A DNA stretch of 7,632 nt from Chamaesiphon sp. (GTDB taxonomy: Bacteria; Cyanobacteriota; Cyanobacteriia; Cyanobacteriales; Chamaesiphonaceae). A program made the translations under genes and the position numbers. Shown here in pieces: positions 1-6,191 of this stretch. Positions within the stretch are counted from its first letter, which is position 1. Every line of letters starts with the position of its first letter. The DNA is taken from positions 1 to 7,632 of the forward strand of contig JAGVCD010000150.1 of the NCBI GenBank assembly GCA_020059425.1, written 5' to 3'. Under the pieces are notes generated by a model that was not told the DNA's origin, ran no database searches, and was given only the letters and a program-made list of their open reading frames with translations.

Positions 1-130
1 ACCATTTTACGTGGTTTTAGCCCAATTTATCCTCAGCTTTTTGTCGTAAGTCGGCTGAGCTGGTGCAACAAGTCTTATGAAATGGCCATTGTTTTATACC
101 TTTCTGTTAGAAATTTCTGAACTTTATTGA

Positions 131-159
131 TTGATGCTCATAGTGTCTATTTATATAGG
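131..159 (+). promoter_or_regulatory. weak candidate promoter for rplS
   Basis: TTGATG (131-136) and TATAGG (154-159) each match the sigma-70 consensus at four of six positions and are separated by 17 bases. The stretch is AT-rich and other pairings are possible, for example the -10-like TTTAAT at 162-167. If correct, the rplS leader is about 110 bases long. The rest of 1-276 shows no recognisable gene: frame 1 is open from the left edge to a stop at 118-120, but its 39 residues match nothing I know. Confidence 0.25.
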
Positions 160-276
160 TATTTAATACTAATGGTATCATCTCATTATATTATTTACAG
201 CTAGTTTGGCAATAGGTAGTAGACAACCGTCTCCTTTTTCGTTATAGTCGGAAGTCCGTGAGTTTTTGTAATCTCC

Positions 277-657
277 ATGAACGTCCAAGAAATTATTCGC
301 TCGATCGAAGCAGAATTCATCAAAAGTGACCTGCCCGAACTCTACATCGGTGACACTATTCGTGTTGGTGTAAAGATCAAAGAAGGAGAAAAAGAGCGCG
401 TACAGCCCTATGAGGGAGTAATTATTGCCAGACGCAATGGCGGCATTAATGAAACCATCACTGTCCGCCGAGTTTTCCAAGGTGTTGGCGTAGAAAGAGT
501 TTTTCTCTTACATTCTCCCAAGATTGATAACATTGCTGTTGTTCGTCGTGGTCGGGTGCGCAGAGCGAAATTGTTCTATCTCCGTGACCGGGTTGGTAAA
601 GCGACTCGCGTGAAACAGCGTTTTGATAGAGACAAATCAAAAAAGGCAACTGTCTAG
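277..657 (+). CDS. rplS: 50S ribosomal protein L19
   Basis: This 126-residue protein is L19 of the large ribosomal subunit, which lies at the interface with the 30S subunit. The family pattern is clear along its whole length: an N-terminal helix (residues 1-16), the SH3-like barrel with [12 protein letters not shown] at 45-56, and the L19 signature [11 protein letters not shown] at 93-103, followed by the basic [11 protein letters not shown]. It is slightly longer than the 115-residue E. coli protein because of a charged tail (about residues 117-126). The ATG at 277 gives the normal family N-terminus, but no good Shine-Dalgarno sequence precedes it. In many cyanobacteria rplS is followed by tRNA-Trp and then secE-nusG; here the tRNA is present but gatD comes next. 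The 50 bases between rplS and the tRNA hold a perfect 9-bp inverted repeat. Confidence 0.97.
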   Translation: MNVQEIIRSIEAEFIKSDLPELYIGDTIRVGVKIKEGEKERVQPYEGVIIARRNGGINETITVRRVFQGVGVERVFLLHSPKIDNIAVVRRGRVRRAKLFYLRDRVGKATRVKQRFDRDKSKKATV

Positions 658-667
658 TTGCCCTAAA

Positions 668-704
668 TTCAGCTCATTCGTGGTTAAATCTAAGTTGAGC
701 TGAA
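668..704 (+). repeat. inverted repeat (hairpin) between rplS and tRNA-Trp
   Basis: TTCAGCTCA (668-676) and TGAGCTGAA (696-704) are perfect 9-bp complements around a 19-base loop. No T-run follows, so it does not look like an intrinsic terminator. The right arm ends three bases before the tRNA. Part of that arm, CTGAAC (700-705), is also complementary to GTTCAG (717-722) in the tRNA D arm, so the hairpin would keep that segment from misfolding with the tRNA. A role in 3'-end formation of rplS mRNA or in 5' processing of the tRNA is inference. Confidence 0.55.
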
Positions 705-707
705 CCT

Positions 708-780
708 GCGTCCTTAGTTCAGTTGGTAGAACGTTGGTCTCCAAAACCAAATGTCGAGGGTTCGAGTCCTTCAGGGCGCG
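708..780 (+). tRNA. trnW-CCA: tRNA-Trp (anticodon CCA)
   Basis: The 73-base sequence folds into a complete cloverleaf. The acceptor stem is 708-714 with 773-779 (one U-G pair), the D stem 717-720 with 729-732, and the anticodon stem 734-738 with 746-750. The anticodon loop 739-745 carries CCA at 741-743. A five-base variable region (751-755) is followed by the T stem 756-760 with 768-772 (one G-U pair) and the loop TTCGAGT. The discriminator base is G780, as expected for bacterial tRNA-Trp. The 3' CCA tail is not encoded. It lies 50 bases after rplS and 20 bases before gatD, which suggests it is cut out of a longer transcript. Confidence 0.97.
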
Positions 781-800
781 TATTAAAAAAATTAATTTCC

Positions 801-1601
801 ATGACTACTCCCTTTTCTCTTAAAATCGGTTGGCTTTATCCCAAACTGATGAGTACCTATGGCGATCGAGGTAATGTCATTGCTATTAAGCAGCGAGCAC
901 AGTGGCGGGGAATTAGCGTAGAAGTAATTCCTTACGATCAGGCTAGTGATCCAACTATTCTGGATCAGGTAGATATTATTGCTGGTGGTGGTGCTCAAGA
1001 TCGTCAGCAGGAAATTGTGATGCGGGATTTGAACGGAGCCAAAACTGAGGCCATCCGCACCAAGCTCGATGCTGGTGCGCCGGGCGTTTTCACCTGCGGT
1101 TCACCACAACTGCTGGGTAGATTTTATGAGCCAGGTTTGGGTGAACGGATTGAGGGTATGGGTATTGTCGATTTAGAGAGCAAGCACCCGGGCATTGATG
1201 CCCCCCGCTGCATTGGCAATGTAGTATTTGAAATTACGGCCAAAAGACTGGCTACTGAGTTGAGTGCCATGCTGGGTGGTCAAAAGCCGATTATCGTAGG
1301 GTTTGAAAATCATGGTGGCCGTACCTTCTTGGGTCCGCAAGCGGAGTCTTTGGGGACGGTGATTAAAGGATTTGGAAACAATGCCCAAGATGGCACCGAA
1401 GGTGCTTTTTATCATAATGCGATCGCTACCTACTCTCATGGCCCATTAATTCCCAAGAATCCGTTTATTGCTGATTGGATGATTAAAACGGCTATTAAAA
1501 ATAAGTACCAAGAAGATATTAACCTCACACCCTTGGACGACAGTTTAGCGAATCAAGCTCGTGCCAACATGTTGCAGCGGTTGGGTGTAAACTTGGCGTA
1601 A
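801..1601 (+). CDS. gatD: GatD-like glutamine amidotransferase (lipid II D-Glu amidation, glutaminase subunit)
   Basis: This 266-residue protein belongs to the CobB/CobQ-like class I glutamine amidotransferases. GatD hydrolyses glutamine and passes ammonia to MurT, which amidates D-glutamate of the peptidoglycan stem peptide. The N-terminus has the GatD pattern YPKLMSTYGDRGN (13-25). The nucleophile is Cys99 in FTCGSPQLLG (97-106), and the catalytic His213 lies in TYSHGPLIPKNP (210-221). The nucleophile elbow reads CGSPQ where many relatives have CGGYQ. I chose the ATG at 801: the frame is open further upstream, but an earlier start would lie inside the tRNA, and this ATG gives the normal family N-terminus. 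The leader is only 20 bases, AT-rich, without a Shine-Dalgarno sequence. murT, the usual neighbour, is absent on both sides. A stand-alone amidotransferase with another partner is the main alternative. Confidence 0.85.
   Translation: MTTPFSLKIGWLYPKLMSTYGDRGNVIAIKQRAQWRGISVEVIPYDQASDPTILDQVDIIAGGGAQDRQQEIVMRDLNGAKTEAIRTKLDAGAPGVFTCGSPQLLGRFYEPGLGERIEGMGIVDLESKHPGIDAPRCIGNVVFEITAKRLATELSAMLGGQKPIIVGFENHGGRTFLGPQAESLGTVIKGFGNNAQDGTEGAFYHNAIATYSHGPLIPKNPFIADWMIKTAIKNKYQEDINLTPLDDSLANQARANMLQRLGVNLA
1419..1426. repeat. HIP1 octamer GCGATCGC
   Basis: A perfect copy of the cyanobacterial HIP1 palindrome lies within gatD. Confidence 0.9.
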
Positions 1602-1605
1602 TGCT

Positions 1606-2985
1606 ATGACCGATTTATTCTTTACTACTGCTCGGCACCAAGCAGAGCTAATTCGGACTGGCCAAATTTCTCCGCTAGAGCTCACCCAGCTGTATCTCGA
1701 TCGCATTGCCCAGATTGATCCGCAGATTGGTGCTTTCTTTGTGGTAGCTGCCGATCGATCTCTAGCCGTAGCTAACGCCCAAACTGCCCAACTAACAACA
1801 TCTGCCAACTTACCACCGCTATTTGGATTACCCACCGCTATTAAAGATCTGAATCCGGTGGCTGGCTTACCCTGTAGTTATGGTGTTGCAGCCTTGAAAT
1901 ATCAGGTCGCTACAGCGGATGATGGCATTGCCACCCTTGTGCAACAAGCGGGTTTTAATATTTTAGGCAAAACAGCAACTCCCGAACTGGCTTCCTTTCC
2001 CTACACCGAGCCAGCGGGTTTCCCCCCGACCCGTAATCCTTGGAATTTGGACTATACTCCTGGCGGTTCTAGCGGTGGTGCCGCTGCCGCAGTGGCCGCA
2101 GGCTTATTACCAATGGCGGTGGGTTCTGATGGCGGCGGCTCACTGCGCGGACCGGCCCACTGTTGCGGTTTGGTGGCAATCAAGCCTACCCGAGGTCGTG
2201 TTTCCGATGCGCCCACTGGCGACAGGTTAAGTGGCTTGGCCATTAATGGACCGCTAGCGCGAAATGTCCAAGATGCCGCTATTTTGCTGGATGCTTTAGC
2301 CCAGCGACTCCCCGGCGATTTATATTGTTTGCCAACCCCCGTGACTTCTTTTGAGGCCGCTGCCCAGCAAGCACCGGGTTCTCTCCGAATTGCTGTTTGT
2401 AAGTCTTTTCCGCCTTTTACTCATTTAGCTCCCAGCTATGGGGAGGCAATCGATCGAGTGGCCGATATCTTGAGCAATCTTGGCCATCAGCTCAGTACCG
2501 TCACCCTAGAGGTAGGGGCTTTAATTGATCCTTTCACCACGGTGTGGCAAACAGCCGTAGCCGCCTCTGGTATTCATTTAGCGGCGCTATGTGAATTTAA
2601 TCAGTGGCTCCACCATCGATCGGGTAGTGCGGGTGAGTATTTGAATGCCCTCTACCAAATGCAAGGTATCGCTCGCCAGATTGTGGCACAGTGGCAAAAC
2701 TTTGATGTGTTACTCGCTCCGGTTTACCTGCATCCCACTATTACAATTGGGGCATGGGCACAATTAGCACCCGAGGAAATTATGGCTAAAATTGCTGATT
2801 GGGTTTTGCCCTGTCCGATTTTCAATGCTACTGGTCAGCCCGTAGTCGTTCTACCAGTTGATACGACAAAACTGCCGTTGGGTGTACAGTTGGTGGGTAA
2901 CCTAGGTGCAGAGGCTCTACTAATTAGCTTGGCAGCCCAGTTAGAAGCCCAATTACCCCCAGTTAGTTACCCCCGCTTGTCATAG
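1606..2985 (+). CDS. amidase signature (AS) family hydrolase
   Basis: The 459-residue product is an amidase-signature enzyme, a family that hydrolyses C-N amide bonds. The Ser-cisSer-Lys triad is visible: Lys80 in PTAIKDLN, the cis-serine Ser155 in TPGGSSGG (151-158), and the nucleophile Ser177 in GSDGGGSLRGPA (171-182), followed by GLVAIKPTRG and later GPLARNVQDAA. The length is normal for the family. It is unlikely to be GatA of the tRNA amidotransferase: the region after the catalytic lysine (GKTATPELASFPYTEP) does not read like GatA, and no gatB or gatC is nearby. The substrate cannot be told from the sequence. The ATG at 1606 is 4 bases after the gatD stop with no Shine-Dalgarno sequence, so translational coupling to gatD is likely. 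The shared name element 'Gat' does not imply that the two proteins act together. Confidence 0.9.
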   Translation: MTDLFFTTARHQAELIRTGQISPLELTQLYLDRIAQIDPQIGAFFVVAADRSLAVANAQTAQLTTSANLPPLFGLPTAIKDLNPVAGLPCSYGVAALKYQVATADDGIATLVQQAGFNILGKTATPELASFPYTEPAGFPPTRNPWNLDYTPGGSSGGAAAAVAAGLLPMAVGSDGGGSLRGPAHCCGLVAIKPTRGRVSDAPTGDRLSGLAINGPLARNVQDAAILLDALAQRLPGDLYCLPTPVTSFEAAAQQAPGSLRIAVCKSFPPFTHLAPSYGEAIDRVADILSNLGHQLSTVTLEVGALIDPFTTVWQTAVAASGIHLAALCEFNQWLHHRSGSAGEYLNALYQMQGIARQIVAQWQNFDVLLAPVYLHPTITIGAWAQLAPEEIMAKIADWVLPCPIFNATGQPVVVLPVDTTKLPLGVQLVGNLGAEALLISLAAQLEAQLPPVSYPRLS

Positions 2986-3003
2986 GCCACTTATAGATAT
3001 ACT
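2977..3003 (+). promoter_or_regulatory. candidate promoter for the DUF3177 gene
   Basis: TTGTCA (2977-2982) and TATACT (2998-3003) each match the sigma-70 consensus at five of six positions, but the spacer is only 15 bases, which is short. The -35 element overlaps the last codons of the amidase gene. Transcription would begin near 3010, about 20 bases before the ATG at 3032. The downstream genes may instead be read through from the amidase. Confidence 0.35.
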
Positions 3004-3031
3004 AGACAAGAGAAAAATCATCATTAAGTAA

Positions 3032-3607
3032 ATGTTTACCCCCCCCTGGTTTCAGCCACTCATCTGGCTCGACTATCGTCTAGCTGTGCTTTTCACCCTA
3101 ATTGTACCGATGGTGCTTTTAATCTGGGCATTGGTTAAAAAAGTGCCCGTAGTTATTGGCCTCATGGTTATTTATTGGAAGGTGGCCAGTCTATTCGCAA
3201 TCACCATTGCTTTGGTATTGAGTAGTTCCAACTTATCTTTTTTCTCTGCCCTTGCTGCTAAAATTCTCATCCCAGTCAGCCTCTGGATCTGGATCGACAT
3301 TAATGAAGAAATTAATGATTTGCCACCCAAGGCCATTAAACTAGCCCTCACTGCTTGGCGCTGGGCTATTACAGTCTATTGTGGATTGGGAGCGATCGCT
3401 TTGCTGCCTTTTGTACAGTGTGGTTTGTCCGCTCAATCCAACTTCTGTCAGGCTTGGTTTAAATTACCTCTGCTAGCGCGGGCTGCGGTCAATCCTGGAA
3501 CTTTGGGTGGTTTAGCCACAGCAGCACTGATTGGCTATGCCCTCTGTTTTGGCTACTTTTTGTTGGTAAGATTTCCCAAGCAGGGTCGGATGGCGATCGA
3601 TAACTAA
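3032..3607 (+). CDS. DUF3177 family integral membrane protein
   Basis: This 191-residue, strongly hydrophobic protein resembles the DUF3177 family, which is found mainly in cyanobacteria and has no assigned function that I know of. I see about five membrane segments, at roughly residues 17-36, 39-64, 70-90, 107-127 and 157-179. Distinct soluble stretches are IDINEEINDLPPKAIK (88-103), a charged loop between segments 3 and 4, and residues 128-156 between segments 4 and 5. The latter contains Cys130 and Cys139, which could form a disulfide if the loop faces an oxidising compartment. There is no signal peptide separate from the first membrane segment and no catalytic motif. No strong Shine-Dalgarno sequence precedes the ATG. 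It lies 46 bases after the amidase and 62 bases before the methyltransferase, all on the same strand. Confidence 0.8.
   Translation: MFTPPWFQPLIWLDYRLAVLFTLIVPMVLLIWALVKKVPVVIGLMVIYWKVASLFAITIALVLSSSNLSFFSALAAKILIPVSLWIWIDINEEINDLPPKAIKLALTAWRWAITVYCGLGAIALLPFVQCGLSAQSNFCQAWFKLPLLARAAVNPGTLGGLATAALIGYALCFGYFLLVRFPKQGRMAIDN
3392..3399. repeat. HIP1 octamer GCGATCGC
   Basis: A perfect HIP1 copy lies in the DUF3177 gene, in the codons of the fourth membrane segment. Confidence 0.9.
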
Positions 3608-3669
3608 CCTTCTACATCATCAATCCGCACCACTAAATCAGATTAATTATTGGACTTCTCCTAGCCATC

Positions 3670-4794
3670 ATGACCGAATATTTTGCCACTGTGGCGCGGG
3701 GCTTAGAAGCACTAGCTGCCATCGAACTAACTGAATTGGGAGCGAGTGGGGTCACCCCAGGTTTTTGTGGCGTAGCCTTTAGTGGCGACCAAGAGCTGTT
3801 GTATCGGGTTAATCTGTGGGCGAGACTGCCTTTTCGGATTTTGGTGAAGCTAGCGGAATTTCCTTGCCTTGATCCGACGGATTTGTTTGCCGGAATGCAG
3901 AGTATTAACTGGCAACAGCATCTTACTCCCGAGCTAACCATGGCTGTAACCGCTACTGGTAAAAACGATCAGCTAAATCACAGTCACTTTACGGCGGTGC
4001 AGGTCAAAAGAGCCATTACCGAACAGCAAAAGTCTAAATTAGGCGATCGGTCAGACGTTGACACCGAAAACCCGGCAGTGCGCATTAACGTGCATATTGA
4101 AGAGGATTCCTGTACTGTGAGCTTAGATAGCTCTGGCAATAGTCTGCATCGCCGGGGCTATCGACCAGCGGTCGGAGACGCTCCCCTGAAAGAATCTTTG
4201 GCTGCTGCCTTAGTAAAAATGTCGGGTTGGCAACCGGAATTAACCTTTCTCGATCCGCTTTGTGGTTCCGGGACATTGCCGATCGAAGCCACTATGCAGG
4301 CTTTAAATATTGCGCCGGGTATTTTTCGGGAGCAGTTTGGGTTTGAAACTTGGCCTAGCTTTGATCAGGTGCTGTTCGATCGACTATTCAAAACAGCAGA
4401 AGAAGGTGAAAAATCGGCACTCATTAGCCCGATTATTGGCAGTGACCATAACTCCGGGGTAATTCACCAGGCCCAAACCAACGCTGTTAAATGCGGTATT
4501 GACCAACATTTACAATTTATCCACCGCGAACTAGCTGATGTTGAAGCTCCTGCTGACTGCGGGGTGTTAATGTGCAATCCTCCCTATGGCGAGCGGTTAG
4601 GACGGGACATCGATCTGGGAGATTTTTATCGCCTGTTGGGAGATGTGCTCAAACAGCGCTTTAAGGGTTGGACCGCTTTTGTTTTAAGTGGTAACAAAGA
4701 ACTGGCTAGATCGATCGGACTCAAATCAGCACAAAGGATGCCAGTTTATAATGGCACTCTGCCTTGTCAGCTGATGAAATACGAGCTGTATTAG
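3670..4794 (+). CDS. THUMP-domain class I RNA methyltransferase (RlmL/YpsC-like)
   Basis: The 374-residue product is a SAM-dependent methyltransferase with an N-terminal THUMP RNA-binding domain, of the group often annotated as putative N6-adenine-specific DNA methylase. The N-terminus TEYFATVARGLE is typical of the RlmL/YpsC group. THUMP spans about residues 45-155, followed by the linker SLHRRGYRPAVGDAPLKESLAAAL (158-181). The Rossmann domain shows motif I as FLDPLCGSGTLPIEA (193-207) and motif IV as NPPYGERLG (303-311); NPPY is the catalytic motif for exocyclic amine methylation. By analogy with E. coli RlmL it probably makes N2-methylguanine in 23S rRNA. It corresponds to the N-terminal part of RlmL only and lacks the second methyltransferase domain (RlmK), which is usual outside gammaproteobacteria. 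The exact target base is not visible. It converges on sbtB. Confidence 0.88.
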   Translation: MTEYFATVARGLEALAAIELTELGASGVTPGFCGVAFSGDQELLYRVNLWARLPFRILVKLAEFPCLDPTDLFAGMQSINWQQHLTPELTMAVTATGKNDQLNHSHFTAVQVKRAITEQQKSKLGDRSDVDTENPAVRINVHIEEDSCTVSLDSSGNSLHRRGYRPAVGDAPLKESLAAALVKMSGWQPELTFLDPLCGSGTLPIEATMQALNIAPGIFREQFGFETWPSFDQVLFDRLFKTAEEGEKSALISPIIGSDHNSGVIHQAQTNAVKCGIDQHLQFIHRELADVEAPADCGVLMCNPPYGERLGRDIDLGDFYRLLGDVLKQRFKGWTAFVLSGNKELARSIGLKSAQRMPVYNGTLPCQLMKYELY

Positions 4795-4804
4795 GGAGTA
4801 ATAT

Positions 4805-5092
4805 TTAGTGAGCAATCCACTGGGCATCAGTCACAATAAAAATCCCACCCAGTTTTTTCATCATCGGTGCCATGGCTTTGGACAGCTGCTCCGGCATTTC
4901 TGGCTCAGTACAGATCACGATAATGCAGCTATTAGTAATTAAATCGTCACCAGAAAAGCCGTGTTCGCCACTGCCAGAAAGATTATTAATGACGGTATAG
5001 TTTTTAACTAAGTTTTTTTTCAGAATCTTGAGAATGCCTGGAACTTCCAGCTCACTCACAATAATTTCTACTTTTTTGACAGTTTTTAGCAC
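4805..5092 (-). CDS. sbtB: SbtB-like PII-family regulator of bicarbonate transport, without the C-terminal Cys loop
   Basis: SbtB is a trimeric PII-like protein that binds adenine nucleotides and controls the bicarbonate transporter SbtA. The position directly after sbtA and the fold pattern support the call: beta strand KKVEIIVSE (6-14), helix, NYTVINN (31-37), a T-loop at about 38-54, strand CIIVICTE (56-63), helix, and strand GGIFIVTDA (82-90). I chose the GTG at 5092 (95 residues). A GGGAG Shine-Dalgarno sequence lies 8 bases upstream inside the last sbtA codons, the GTG is 4 bases after the sbtA stop, and it places the first strand as in Synechocystis SbtB. A TTG at 5107 would add five residues. 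The protein ends at QWIAH, without the CGPxGC loop that ends canonical SbtB, and its T-loop is Gly/Ser-rich and lacks arginine. An A8 run lies at 5013-5020. Confidence 0.78.
   Translation of the reverse strand: MLKTVKKVEIIVSELEVPGILKILKKNLVKNYTVINNLSGSGEHGFSGDDLITNSCIIVICTEPEMPEQLSKAMAPMMKKLGGIFIVTDAQWIAH
4819..4858 (+). terminator. possible terminator for the methyltransferase gene, inside sbtB
   Basis: ACTGGG (4819-4824) and CCCAGT (4848-4853) are perfect complements followed by a run of six T (4853-4858) in plus-strand direction. This is the arrangement of an intrinsic terminator just after the methyltransferase stop. The 23-base loop is long and the stem has only 6 bp, so it would be weak. 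The T-run also encodes two lysines of sbtB on the other strand, so it may be fortuitous. Confidence 0.25.
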
Positions 5093-5096
5093 AAAT

Positions 5097-6122
5097 TTAG
5101 CTCCCAAATCCCATTAATTGAATTGTTTGTAGATAAACCGGAATGCCGACGATGATGTTAAATGGAAAAGTCAGAGCCAAAGCCATCGAAACATATAAGC
5201 TTGGATTAGCTTCTGGAATCGTCATTCGCATCGCTGCTGGCACCGCAATATAAGAAGCACTGGCACAGAGCACAGCAAAGAGCAAAGCATCGCCTTGATG
5301 CATCCCCAGGGCCTTTGCTATCACAATTGCAATAATGGCATTAGCGATCGGCATTAATACTGAAAAACCAATCAAGAACAAACCAGTCTGCTTCAGATCC
5401 CGAATGCGGCGGGCAGCGACTAAACCCATATCCATTAAAAAGAACATCAAGGCACCGTAGAATAAATCTTTTTCCACAAATAAATGAACTTTATCCCAGC
5501 CTTCGCTGCGCACTAGCGCTCCAATGATCACACTGCCAATGAGCAGTAGTACAGAACCATTTAGAAAGGCTTCATGCAGCACCTCACCCCAGGATGCCCC
5601 CGAACTTTTGATCGGCTCCCCATCTTCGGAGAACTCCTGTTTTTTTTCGGCAAAAACCCGGACTAGAATCAGACCCACCACGATGGCCGGTGATTCCATC
5701 AAGGCCAGGGCAGCCACCATGTGACCACCGTAGGGAATTTGCAGCTTATCCAGCAACGAACTGGCCGTAATAAAAGTGACGGCACTGATCGATCCATAAG
5801 TAGCGGCGATCGCTGCCGCATTATAGGCATCCAGCTTGATGCGGAGAATAAAAAAGGAATAGAACGGCACGATCGAAGCCATGACTATTGCGGCAATCAA
5901 GGTGGCGATAATTAGGGGGGTAATGCCCTCCGGACTGATGGCGCTTTCATACAATTCATGACCACCCTTAAAGCCGATCGCTACCAGTAGGTAAAGCGAA
6001 AACAACTTAGGGAGAGGATTAGGTATTTCTAAATCGGATTGAACGAACACCGCGAACATTCCCAAAAAGAAGAATAAAACCGGCGGGTTCAAAATATTTG
6101 ACAGGATTAAACTACTATCCAT
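5097..6122 (-). CDS. sbtA: SbtA-family sodium-dependent bicarbonate transporter
   Basis: SbtA imports bicarbonate across the plasma membrane together with Na+ and feeds the cyanobacterial CO2-concentrating mechanism. The 341-residue protein is highly hydrophobic with about ten membrane segments in two related halves. Family motifs are YGSISAVTFITA (109-120), which corresponds to the substrate-site motif GxVSGST of Synechocystis SbtA, and in the second half CASASYIAVPAAMR (286-299), then IPEANPSLY (302-310) and TFPFNIIVGIPVY (318-330). The hydrophilic linker between the halves (about residues 157-187) is short compared with Synechocystis SbtA (374 residues). This suggests the wider DUF897 branch rather than the best studied one. 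The ATG at 6122 has no strong Shine-Dalgarno sequence. sbtB follows with 4 bases between the genes, so they form an operon. A promoter candidate lies at 6160-6188. Confidence 0.9.
   Translation of the reverse strand: MDSSLILSNILNPPVLFFFLGMFAVFVQSDLEIPNPLPKLFSLYLLVAIGFKGGHELYESAISPEGITPLIIATLIAAIVMASIVPFYSFFILRIKLDAYNAAAIAATYGSISAVTFITASSLLDKLQIPYGGHMVAALALMESPAIVVGLILVRVFAEKKQEFSEDGEPIKSSGASWGEVLHEAFLNGSVLLLIGSVIIGALVRSEGWDKVHLFVEKDLFYGALMFFLMDMGLVAARRIRDLKQTGLFLIGFSVLMPIANAIIAIVIAKALGMHQGDALLFAVLCASASYIAVPAAMRMTIPEANPSLYVSMALALTFPFNIIVGIPVYLQTIQLMGFGS
5806..5813. repeat. HIP1 octamer GCGATCGC
   Basis: A perfect HIP1 copy lies within sbtA, in codons for an alanine-rich stretch before the YGSIS motif. 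Confidence 0.9.
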
Positions 6123-6159
6123 CGGCTATTTTAAAACTTTCATAAATTTGACTGCGTTC

Positions 6160-6188
6160 ATTATGCAGCTGTTAGTGACTAGCAGCAA
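6160..6188 (-). promoter_or_regulatory. candidate sbtA-sbtB promoter
   Basis: On the minus strand TTGCTG (6188-6183) and CATAAT (6165-6160) are exactly 17 bases apart. The -10 matches the consensus at five of six positions and the -35 at three, which suits a regulated promoter. Transcription would start near 6153, about 30 bases before the sbtA ATG. Confidence 0.45.
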
Positions 6189-6191
6189 CAC

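Noticed and set aside
32..59. CTCAGC/GCTGAG hairpin as a terminator of an upstream gene
   Set aside because: The stem is 6 bp with a 16-base loop and no T-run after it.
1..120. Open frame from the left edge to a stop at 118-120
   Set aside because: The 39 residues show no recognisable family or gene-like codon pattern, and a frame this short stays open by chance.
178..480. Antisense reading frame opposite the start of rplS
   Set aside because: It is a shadow of the well supported L19 gene, with no family resemblance or ribosome binding site.
723..800. Upstream extension of the gatD reading frame from 723
   Set aside because: It would begin inside the tRNA-Trp gene; the 26 added residues match nothing in GatD, while the ATG at 801 gives the family N-terminus.
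1606..2985. Amidase as GatA of the Glu-tRNA(Gln) amidotransferase
   Set aside because: Motifs beyond the catalytic core differ from GatA, and gatB and gatC are absent nearby. Adjacency to gatD is misleading, because GatD belongs to a different system.
3670..4794. DNA adenine methyltransferase of a restriction-modification system
   Set aside because: The NPPY motif is shared, but the THUMP domain and RlmL-like N-terminus indicate RNA modification, and no restriction gene is present.
5093..5107. TTG start for sbtB at 5107, overlapping sbtA by 11 bases
   Set aside because: The GTG at 5092 has GGGAG at ideal spacing and gives the expected distance to the first beta strand. The TTG remains possible.
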